Origin: Bacteroidales bacterium
Lineage (GTDB): Bacteria; Bacteroidota; Bacteroidia; Bacteroidales; B39-G9
Length of the DNA stretch: 9,154 nt
Assembly (NCBI GenBank): GCA_023145555.1
Contig: JAGLDO010000042.1
Location: 1 to 9,154 of the forward strand
Reading direction: 5' to 3'
The position numbers and the translations under genes were made by a program. Below the pieces are notes generated by a model, which was given only the letters and a program-made list of their open reading frames with translations, made no database searches and had not been told where the DNA came from. Below are positions 1-5,810 of the stretch, piece by piece (position 1 is the stretch's first letter; every line of letters begins with the position of its first letter).

Positions 1-183
1 AGATTTGGCTTGTTCAAAACTTTGTTTTGTGTGACGCCAAACAGCAGGTGCTATCTGCTGCATTATATCATATTGAAAGACTAATGTTTTTTTTGTTTCT
101 TGTTTTGTAGTGTCTTTTGAAGTCTCAGAAAAAGAGACGTTTGCAAAAAACATTATTGCCAAAAAAAATATAATTTTATTCAT
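1..183 (-). CDS. N-terminal part of an exported NfeD/ClpP-class serine protease-like protein (cut by window edge)
   Basis: The minus strand reads from an ATG at 183-181 without a stop to the left edge, giving the first 61 residues. Residues 1-19 form a signal peptide: MNK, then a hydrophobic run, then a small-residue end around VSFSE. A polar, Lys/Thr-rich linker covers about 20-33. Residues 35-50 (VFQYDIMQQIAPAVWR) followed by HTKQSFEQAK resemble the opening beta-strand and helix of the ClpP-like domain in long NfeD proteins, where this stretch precedes the 'HMNTYGG' segment. NfeD proteins are membrane-anchored, cleave or regulate stomatin-type partners, and have a C-terminal OB-fold; those parts, including the catalytic residues, lie outside the window. 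The gene lies 213 bp downstream of mqnA on the same strand, behind two repeat elements, so it may have its own promoter. The open frame and signal peptide are seen directly; the family call comes from a short match. Confidence 0.62.
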   Translation of the reverse strand, partial: MNKIIFFLAIMFFANVSFSETSKDTTKQETKKTLVFQYDIMQQIAPAVWRHTKQSFEQAKS

Positions 184-192
184 AACAGATTA

Positions 193-246
193 GTTTGTAA
201 AGTTTGTAAAGTTCGTAAAGTTAATAAAGTTTTTAAAGTTTGTAAA
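193..246. repeat. 9-bp tandem repeat, six units of GTTTGTAAA type
   Basis: Six consecutive 9-bp units begin at 193, 202, 211, 220, 229 and 238. Units 1, 2 and 6 are exactly GTTTGTAAA; units 3-5 are GTTCGTAAA, GTTAATAAA and GTTTTTAAA. The array ends 10 bp upstream of the minus-strand start codon of the NfeD-like gene, so it fills that gene's 5' leader or promoter zone (TTTACAAAC on the coding strand). The period is exact with no indels. Copy number could vary by slippage and change promoter spacing, but that is inference. Each unit is too short, and lacks spacers, for a CRISPR array. Confidence 0.85.
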
Positions 247-249
247 CCT

Positions 250-379
250 GAGACTACTCCGAAAAGTAGAAAAAGCACGTCATTGCAAGGAACGAAGCAA
301 TCTATGACTTTGTAATTCAATATGTTGAGATTGCTTCACTTCGTTCGCAATGACGAAAAACACTTTTCGGAGTGGACTC
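250..379. repeat. Inverted pair of REP-like elements with shared outer arms
   Basis: Two arms face each other. The outer arms are 250-267 and 362-379, matching at 16 of 18 positions as reverse complements (core CTCCGAAAAGT / ACTTTTCGGAG). Inside them lie two copies of a REP-like element at 279-303 (plus) and 328-354 (minus), both of the form GTCATTGC ... GCAATCT. Each copy has its own 5-bp stem ATTGC/GCAAT (282-286 with 297-301; 330-334 with 347-351). The loop between the copies, about 304-327, is AT-rich. The arrangement resembles a bipartite (BIME-like) element of the kind moved by REP-associated tyrosine transposases; no transposase is present here. It sits between mqnA and the NfeD-like gene, both on the minus strand, and as RNA could fold into a long hairpin at the mqnA 3' end, giving termination or protection from decay. 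A related single copy occurs at 8217-8242. Confidence 0.85.
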
Positions 380-396
380 AAACCTTCAATTTTCAA

Positions 397-1164
397 CTAT
401 TCTATTTGTTTTGCTAAATCAAGAAACAATTCCATTCCTTTAAGTTTATTTTCGTCAAGATTATAGCTTATGTTTTTTCGAAAATACTCGTCAATATTAA
501 AATTATTAAACTCTTTATGGTTTTGTTTAAAGTTGTTTATTACTGATTGAATATTTTCAATACCAAATTTAAGTGAATTATTGAAATTATCAACAAATTG
601 TTTGTCAAGATTTTTATTTGACACCCAACAAGCAAAAACAAAAGGCAAATTTGTATATTTTATCCATTCTTCAGCTAAATCGTATTTGTATTTATATTGG
701 TTATTAATATTAAAAGTGCGATCTCCGATAATTACAGAAGCTGAATTTTTTGCTAATATTTTTTTTTCAAAACCAGGTTCTGTTTTTAAAAATTCAATAT
801 TTATTTTCCAGAATTTTTTTGCTAATATTTGAGCTAGCAAAACAGATGTTCTTGATTGATAATCTAAATAAATAGTTTTTATTTTTTGAAGTGGAACATC
901 AGAAACTAAAAGAACACTTTTAACTTGTGATGTGGCACCAATGCAGAAATTTGAAACAATATTATAATGTTTTAACTCAGGAATTATTGCAATGGGAACA
1001 AGTCCAATATCAACTTTGCCGGTCAATAATTTTTGTGCACATAATGATGGCATATCCTCGTATATCTGACAATTATTTTGCAAAAATTTAGAATTATTCA
1101 TGCCAAAAATAAACGGTTGCGAATTGGTGTATGATACTACTGATATTTTTATTTTGTCTGCCAA
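397..1164 (-). CDS. mqnA: Chorismate dehydratase MqnA (futalosine pathway of menaquinone synthesis)
   Basis: MqnA is a cytosolic enzyme that dehydrates chorismate to 3-[(1-carboxyvinyl)oxy]benzoate, the first step of the futalosine route to menaquinone. The 255-residue protein has the usual length and the periplasmic-binding-protein-like fold pattern: SYTNSQPF at 11-18, VDIGLVPIA at 51-59, a GATSQVKSVLLVS stretch at 76-88, LDYQSRTS at 100-107, IGDRTF at 146-151, DLAEEW at 162-167 and LPFVFACWV at 173-181. The start is TTG at 1164-1162. An in-frame TAA lies two codons upstream, and the first internal ATG (residue 22) would remove the conserved SYTNSQPF motif, so TTG is effectively forced. The gene is divergent from purB across 390 bp of AT-rich DNA. 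The other pathway genes (mqnB, mqnC, mqnD) are not in the window and must lie elsewhere if the pathway works. MqnD is a related fold, but the length and the 'DIGLVP' pattern favour MqnA. Confidence 0.9.
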   Translation of the reverse strand: MADKIKISVVSYTNSQPFIFGMNNSKFLQNNCQIYEDMPSLCAQKLLTGKVDIGLVPIAIIPELKHYNIVSNFCIGATSQVKSVLLVSDVPLQKIKTIYLDYQSRTSVLLAQILAKKFWKINIEFLKTEPGFEKKILAKNSASVIIGDRTFNINNQYKYKYDLAEEWIKYTNLPFVFACWVSNKNLDKQFVDNFNNSLKFGIENIQSVINNFKQNHKEFNNFNIDEYFRKNISYNLDENKLKGMELFLDLAKQIE

Positions 1165-1440
1165 ATTTTATATAAGTTTAATATTAATAATTAAGATTTA
1201 ATATTTTGGACTTCATATATTGCTGATTAACAATCAAAAACAAGTTGTATATTTATAAAATTGTTAAAAATATTTAGTCCATAAAGGAACATTTCAGTAC
1301 CAATCTAATATTCTTTTTAGTTTATTCTTGTAAATACTATATAATCAAACAATTATAATGACAAATAAACGTTTTTAAAATTAATTTTAAAATTCTATTT
1401 ATTAGATTGATAATTTCATCTCATATTAAAACGTATACTC

Positions 1441-1473
1441 AAAAATAAATTATAGTAAAAATAATTTATTTTT
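1441..1473. repeat. Perfect 13-bp inverted repeat (A/T-only hairpin)
   Basis: Arm 1441-1453 (AAAAATAAATTAT) is the exact reverse complement of 1461-1473, with a 7-base spacer. It lies about 50 bp upstream of the purB -7 box, outside the expected purB transcript. It could be an operator, a terminator for antisense transcription, or a chance product of nearly pure A/T sequence. No G or C is present in the arms, so the hairpin would be weak. Confidence 0.5.
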
Positions 1474-1525
1474 ATATAAATTCGTTTAAATTAAGAAGTT
1501 TTTTAAATGGGTATGTAAATTTTTT

Positions 1526-1533
1526 TAACTTTG
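1526..1533 (+). promoter_or_regulatory. Bacteroidota-type -7 promoter box for purB
   Basis: TAACTTTG matches the Bacteroidota -7 consensus TAnnTTTG at every fixed position. It ends 21 bp before the purB ATG at 1555, which would leave a leader of only about 15 bases. At the expected distance upstream (around 1500-1506) there is a T-rich stretch but no exact TTTG -33 box. No Shine-Dalgarno sequence lies before the ATG, as is normal in this phylum. Confidence 0.6.
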
Positions 1534-1554
1534 TGCTTTCTAATATTATAATCT

Positions 1555-2898
1555 ATGGATTTACAAGCATTAACAGCAATTTCGCCTATTGATGGACGAT
1601 ATAGGGATAAAGTAAAAGAATTAGACGGATATTTTTCTGAGTTTGCACTTATTAGGTATCGTACTTTAGTAGAAGTTGAATATTTCATTGCATTATGTAA
1701 TATACCCTTACCTCAGTTGAAAAATTTTGATAAGCAAAATTATACTGTTCTAAGAGAAATATATAAAGAATTTGATATTGAAGATGCCATAAGGATAAAG
1801 GAAATAGAAAAAGTTACAAACCATGATGTTAAGGCTGTTGAATATTTCTTAAAAGAGAAATTTGATGCTTTGAATTTTTCCGGTTATAAGGAATTTATTC
1901 ATTTTGGACTTACTTCACAAGATATAAACAATACAGCAATTCCTTATTCACTTCGAGATGCAATAAATTGTGAATACTATCCTTTATTAGACGGGTTAAT
2001 TGAAAAACTAACAAAGTTGTCTGAATTATGGGCAGATATTCCTATGCTTGCTCGTACTCATGGACAACCGGCATCACCAACACGCCTTGGGAAAGAAATA
2101 AAAGTTTATGTAGAACGTTTGTCTAAACAATTAGAGTTGCTTAAAGACATACCTTGTTCTGCAAAATTTGGAGGTGCAACAGGGAATTTTAATGCCCATA
2201 ATGTTGCTTATCCTGATATTGAGTGGATTGATTTTGCAAATTCGTTTGTAAATGATGTGTTAAGATTAGAAAGACTGCAAACCACAACACAAATATCTCA
2301 TTATGATGATTTTGGTGCTATTTTTGATAATCTGAAAAGAATAAATACAATTTTGATTGATTTGGATCGTGATATTTGGATGTATATATCAATGGGATAT
2401 TTTAAACAAAAGATAAAAAAAGGCGAAGTTGGTTCATCGGCTATGCCACATAAAGTTAATCCTATTGATTTTGAAAATTCAGAAGGTAATCTTGGTATAG
2501 CAAATGCTTATTACCAGCATTTATCACAAAAATTACCAATATCCCGATTGCAACGAGATTTAACCGATTCTACAGTTTTACGAAATATTGGAGTACCTAT
2601 TGCGCACTCAATAATTTCTATAAAATCACTTTTAAAAGGACTTGATAAACTTATTCTTAATCAAGATGTAATAAATAATGATTTAGAAAATAATTGGAGT
2701 GTAGTAGCCGAAGCTCTACAAACAATTCTTAGAAGGGAAGCATATCCAAATCCTTATGAGACTTTAAAAGAGCTGACACGAACTAATAGCGTTATTGATA
2801 AACAAACAATTTCTGATTTTATCGACAGCTTAGATCTTAGCGAAAAAGTAAGAAACGAATTAAAACAGATAACACCACATAATTATACAGGTGTTTAA
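1555..2898 (+). CDS. purB: Adenylosuccinate lyase
   Basis: The enzyme catalyses two steps of purine synthesis in the cytosol: release of fumarate from SAICAR to give AICAR, and from adenylosuccinate to give AMP. At 447 residues it is close to the E. coli-type enzyme (456). The fumarase/aspartase superfamily motifs are in order: HFGLTSQDINNTA at about 116-128, RTHGQPASPTR at 167-177 with the conserved catalytic His169, and the signature loop GSSAMPHKVNP at 293-303 with the mobile-loop catalytic serine at 294/295, followed by IDFENSEGN. The N-terminus (ALTAISPIDGRY) is also typical, which supports the ATG at 1555. A TAnnTTTG box lies just upstream. The ABC exporter gene starts 33 bp after the stop with no obvious terminator, so the two are probably co-transcribed. 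Nothing in the protein looks damaged. Confidence 0.97.
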   Translation: MDLQALTAISPIDGRYRDKVKELDGYFSEFALIRYRTLVEVEYFIALCNIPLPQLKNFDKQNYTVLREIYKEFDIEDAIRIKEIEKVTNHDVKAVEYFLKEKFDALNFSGYKEFIHFGLTSQDINNTAIPYSLRDAINCEYYPLLDGLIEKLTKLSELWADIPMLARTHGQPASPTRLGKEIKVYVERLSKQLELLKDIPCSAKFGGATGNFNAHNVAYPDIEWIDFANSFVNDVLRLERLQTTTQISHYDDFGAIFDNLKRINTILIDLDRDIWMYISMGYFKQKIKKGEVGSSAMPHKVNPIDFENSEGNLGIANAYYQHLSQKLPISRLQRDLTDSTVLRNIGVPIAHSIISIKSLLKGLDKLILNQDVINNDLENNWSVVAEALQTILRREAYPNPYETLKELTRTNSVIDKQTISDFIDSLDLSEKVRNELKQITPHNYTGV

Positions 2899-2931
2899 AT
2901 ACAAATGTTCTCATAAATTAATTGAATTATT

Positions 2932-4752
2932 TTGAAAAAATTTACTAAAATTCTTAAATATATTATTCCTTACTGGAGAAAAGCAATTTTAAACGTTTCA
3001 TTTAATTTATTGTCAATAATTTTTTCATTAGTTTCAATAACAATGGCAATTCCTTTTTTAGGAATTCTTTTCAAAAATGAATCTCTGGTTAATTCCGTAG
3101 AACCTTTTACATATTCAGTAGCTTCAATAAAAGAACATTTTTATTACTACTTAAGCCAAATGATTGTTGAAAGAGGTCCTGCTATGGCATTGTTTTTTGT
3201 TAGTATTATAATTGTTATAATGACTTTCTTTAAAACATTTTTTAAGTACATGGCAATGTATTTTTTATCACCAATAAGAAATGGAGTAATACGAGATATT
3301 AGGAATTCTATTTATACTAAAACTTTAAATTTACCTCTTTCATATTTTTCAGAAGAACGAAAAGGTGATATAATATCCAGAATGACAAGTGACGTACAAG
3401 AAATTGAATGGTCAATAATAAGCTCACTTGAGATGATCTTTCGAGATCCTATCTCAATAATAGTTTATTTGGGAGCATTGTTTTTTATGAGTACTAATCT
3501 TACTTTATTTGTTTTGATTTTACTTCCATTAAGTGGTATTATAATAGGTCAGTTAGGAAAAAAATTACGAAAAAAGTCTTTTATTGCTCAAACAAAAATG
3601 GGTTTTCTCTTGTCAATTATAGAAGAAACTTTAGGAGGTCTTAGAATAATAAAAGCATTTAATGCAGAAACAAAAACCTCAGATAAATTTTATAAAGAAA
3701 ATAATTATTATACCAGAGTAATGACAAGCATGTTACGCCGACGTGATTTGGCAAGCCCTTTAAGCGAATTTTTGGGTACAGCGGTTATGGTTGTTATTAT
3801 GTGGTATGGTTCATCTTTAGTATTAGGCGACAAAAGCGCTTTAACATCTCAAGAGTTCATTGGATATTTAATGTTGTTTTATTTGCTTATTGCTCCTGTT
3901 AAATCATTCTCGTCAGCTTTTTATAACATACAAAAAGGTATGGCTTCTGCCGATAGAATTGATTCTATTCTTTTATCAAAACAAGAGATTAAGGAAAAAA
4001 ATAATGCTAAATCAATTAACGATTTCTCTTCATCAATAGAATATAAAAATGTTACTTTTAGTTATATTAAAGATATAGTTTTAAAAGACATTAATATTAA
4101 AATTGAAAAAGGTCAAAAGATTGCTTTAGTTGGTCAATCGGGTTCCGGTAAATCAACTTTAGTCGATTTATTACCTCGTTTTTACGATGTTTCAAAAGGC
4201 GATATCCTTATAGATGGTTTATCTGTGAAGGATTACAAAGTATTTGATCTTCGTAACTTAATGGGAAATGTTAATCAAGAATCAATTCTTTTTAACGATA
4301 CTGTTTTTAATAATATTGCTTTTGGTGTTGAAAATGCAAGCCAAGAACAAATTGTTGAAGCTGCGAAAGTTGCTAATGCTCATGAGTTTATAGAGAAAAT
4401 GCCCGAAGGATATCAAACAAATATTGGTGACCGTGGCAGTAAACTTTCAGGTGGTCAACGGCAAAGAATTAGCATTGCTCGTGCTGTGTTAAAAAATCCT
4501 CCTATTATGATTCTCGATGAGGCTACTTCTGCTCTTGATACAGAATCGGAGCGTTTAGTACAAGATGCTCTTGAAAACCTTATGAAAAATCGTACCTCAA
4601 TAGTTATTGCTCATCGTTTATCAACAGTTGTTAATGTTGATGAAATTTATGTTTTAAAAGATGGTGTAATTATCGAAAAAGGCAAACACAATGATTTAAT
4701 AAAGATTGATGGCGCATATAAAAGACTTTATGAACTTCAATCGTTCTCTTAA
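2932..4752 (+). CDS. MsbA-like ABC exporter (fused permease and ATPase half-transporter)
   Basis: This 606-residue inner-membrane half-transporter should act as a homodimer that flips lipid A-core, other lipids or drugs outward using ATP. About six membrane segments are visible, near 20-46, 85-110, 172-187, 190-209, 279-299 and 308-326. The nucleotide-binding domain (about 368-600) has Walker A GQSGSGKST at 401-409, Q-loop Gln449, signature LSGGQRQR at 505-512, Walker B IMILDE at 525-530 with Glu530, D-loop SALD at 533-536 and H-loop His561. All are intact, so both ATP sites should be active. The start is TTG at 2932, giving MKKFTKILKYIIPYW, a normal amphipathic start for this family. An in-frame TGA three codons upstream bounds the frame, and the next ATG (residue 38) would cut the first membrane helix. 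It follows purB by 33 bp and is convergent with the DUF58 gene, with a 12-bp gap. MsbA is the closest named relative, but the substrate cannot be read from sequence. Confidence 0.93.
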   Translation: MKKFTKILKYIIPYWRKAILNVSFNLLSIIFSLVSITMAIPFLGILFKNESLVNSVEPFTYSVASIKEHFYYYLSQMIVERGPAMALFFVSIIIVIMTFFKTFFKYMAMYFLSPIRNGVIRDIRNSIYTKTLNLPLSYFSEERKGDIISRMTSDVQEIEWSIISSLEMIFRDPISIIVYLGALFFMSTNLTLFVLILLPLSGIIIGQLGKKLRKKSFIAQTKMGFLLSIIEETLGGLRIIKAFNAETKTSDKFYKENNYYTRVMTSMLRRRDLASPLSEFLGTAVMVVIMWYGSSLVLGDKSALTSQEFIGYLMLFYLLIAPVKSFSSAFYNIQKGMASADRIDSILLSKQEIKEKNNAKSINDFSSSIEYKNVTFSYIKDIVLKDINIKIEKGQKIALVGQSGSGKSTLVDLLPRFYDVSKGDILIDGLSVKDYKVFDLRNLMGNVNQESILFNDTVFNNIAFGVENASQEQIVEAAKVANAHEFIEKMPEGYQTNIGDRGSKLSGGQRQRISIARAVLKNPPIMILDEATSALDTESERLVQDALENLMKNRTSIVIAHRLSTVVNVDEIYVLKDGVIIEKGKHNDLIKIDGAYKRLYELQSFS

Positions 4753-4764
4753 ATCGAACTGAGG

Positions 4765-5685
4765 TTAATACAACTTTTTTCTTTTTATTAAATAAGGCAG
4801 CAAAACGAATTTAAAATCAGAATTAATATCTGCTTCAACCAAGTCGATTTTATATTGACCACACTTTAATTTTATTTCCTTGTAGTAATCGTTTATACTT
4901 TTAGTGTAATCGTTTCTTACATCGTTTGGATTGAATTTTAAGCTCTCGCCGGTCTCCATATCAATAAACCGGTAAGGTCGGTTTTTGTATTGAAAATTTT
5001 GTTCAAGTTTTTTATCAATAACATGAAAAAGAACAACTTCATGTTTATTATAACGCAAATGTTCAAGTGCAGAAAATATTTCATCAGGACTTTCACTATC
5101 CATCATATCACTAAAAATAATAATTAACGAACGTTTATGTATATTCTCAGCTAATTGATGCAAAATTTTTGAGCCGTTTGTTCCTTTGTTAAATTGTTTA
5201 TTGTCGGTAGATAATAATTCGCTTAGTTTACTATATAACATTTTTGAGTGAACAGAAGAAGAACGCGCATCTGTATGAAGTTCAACACTATCAGAGAATA
5301 ATGTTAATCCAACCGCATCTCTTTGTTTTCTCAACAAATGAATTAATGCAGAAGCACAATAAACAGAAAAAGATAATTTGTTAATTCGTTTGTCATTATC
5401 AGGAAATAGCATTGATGATGATGTGTCAATAATTATATGACTCCTTAAATTTGTTTCTTCTTCGTATCTTTTAACAAAAAGTTTATCGGTTTTTGCATAT
5501 AATTTCCAGTCTATATGCTTTGTCGATTCTCCTTTATTGTATATGCGATGTTCGGCAAATTCAACAGAAAAGCCGTGAAAAGGACTTCGGTGTAAGCCGG
5601 TTATAAAACCCTCGACAACTTGTTTTGCTATAAACTCAAGATTATCAAACTCTTGAAATTGTTGTATGTCAATAATATTTTTCAA
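4765..5685 (-). CDS. DUF58 family protein with von Willebrand A-like domain
   Basis: The protein belongs to the DUF58 family, whose members usually accompany MoxR-type AAA+ ATPases and vWA proteins; the exact role is not known. With the start used here it has 306 residues. Visible landmarks are FIAKQVVEGFITGLHRSPFH (18-37), EFAEHR then HIDWKLYAKTDKLFVKRYEEETNLR (about 57-81), the metal-binding DTSSS motif at 87-91 at the start of a vWA-like fold, and FSDMMD at 191-196 as a likely further metal ligand. I chose TTG at 5685-5683 because the family typically starts about 15-20 residues before 'LLAKQ'. The open frame runs 30 codons further, to another TTG at 5775, but that extension (rich in F, N, I, L) does not look conserved and contains no ATG. 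The gene stands alone, convergent with the ABC exporter and divergent from the GH13 gene. No membrane segment is evident, so it is probably cytosolic. Confidence 0.85.
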   Translation of the reverse strand: MKNIIDIQQFQEFDNLEFIAKQVVEGFITGLHRSPFHGFSVEFAEHRIYNKGESTKHIDWKLYAKTDKLFVKRYEEETNLRSHIIIDTSSSMLFPDNDKRINKLSFSVYCASALIHLLRKQRDAVGLTLFSDSVELHTDARSSSVHSKMLYSKLSELLSTDNKQFNKGTNGSKILHQLAENIHKRSLIIIFSDMMDSESPDEIFSALEHLRYNKHEVVLFHVIDKKLEQNFQYKNRPYRFIDMETGESLKFNPNDVRNDYTKSINDYYKEIKLKCGQYKIDLVEADINSDFKFVLLPYLIKRKKLY

Positions 5686-5756
5686 AACAAAGTATAAATG
5701 TTGTAAATTAGCTAAAATTAAATTTATATTTTTACTTCTTAAAAATATAAATACAA

Positions 5757-5777
5757 AATTGCTTATATTTAGCAATT
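5757..5777. promoter_or_regulatory. Small inverted repeat over a weak promoter-like box ahead of the first GH13 gene
   Basis: AATTGC at 5757-5762 and GCAATT at 5772-5777 form a perfect 6-bp inverted repeat around TATATTTA (5764-5771), which matches the -7 consensus TAnnTTTG except at the last base. It lies 33-53 bp before the GH13 ATG at 5811, a plausible promoter distance. A repressor or activator site here is only inference. The rest of the 125-bp gap between the divergent DUF58 and GH13 starts (5686-5810) is plain AT-rich DNA. Confidence 0.3.
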
Positions 5778-5810
5778 AAACAAATTTTATTAAAATAAAT
5801 ACTTAAAAAA

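Larger units (their letters stand above)
1165..1554. other. AT-rich divergent intergenic region between mqnA and purB
   Basis: This 390-bp stretch separates the divergent starts of mqnA and purB and must hold promoters in both directions. I see no coding frame of useful length in it: the ATGs near 1357 and 1507 reach stops within a few codons. It contains a perfect 20-bp A/T-only palindrome at 1373-1392, a 13-bp inverted repeat at 1441-1473 and a Bacteroidota-type -7 box at 1526-1533. I could not find a convincing promoter for mqnA on the minus strand. No RNA gene or riboswitch is recognisable by eye. Confidence 0.6.

Noticed and set aside
193..246. Possible CRISPR array
   Set aside because: The 9-bp units are directly adjacent without spacers and no cas gene is present.
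250..379. Insertion sequence
   Set aside because: The inverted repeats enclose only non-coding DNA; there is no transposase frame or visible target-site duplication.
581..832. Plus-strand open frame of 83 codons inside mqnA
   Set aside because: It lies wholly antisense to the well-supported mqnA gene and its translation has no recognisable protein pattern.
1503..1688. Minus-strand open frame of 61 codons over the purB start
   Set aside because: It overlaps the purB promoter box and N-terminus antisense and resembles no protein family.
397..2898. Functional link between mqnA and purB because the futalosine route uses an adenosyl-derived intermediate
   Set aside because: The genes are divergent, only one pathway gene is present, and neighbourhood alone does not support a shared role.
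2899..2931. Small coding sequence or promoter between purB and the exporter
   Set aside because: The ATG there reaches a stop after two further codons and no TAnnTTTG box is present.
4753..4790. Bidirectional terminator between the exporter and DUF58 genes
   Set aside because: The 12-bp gap and flanks are T-rich, but I find no stable hairpin there.
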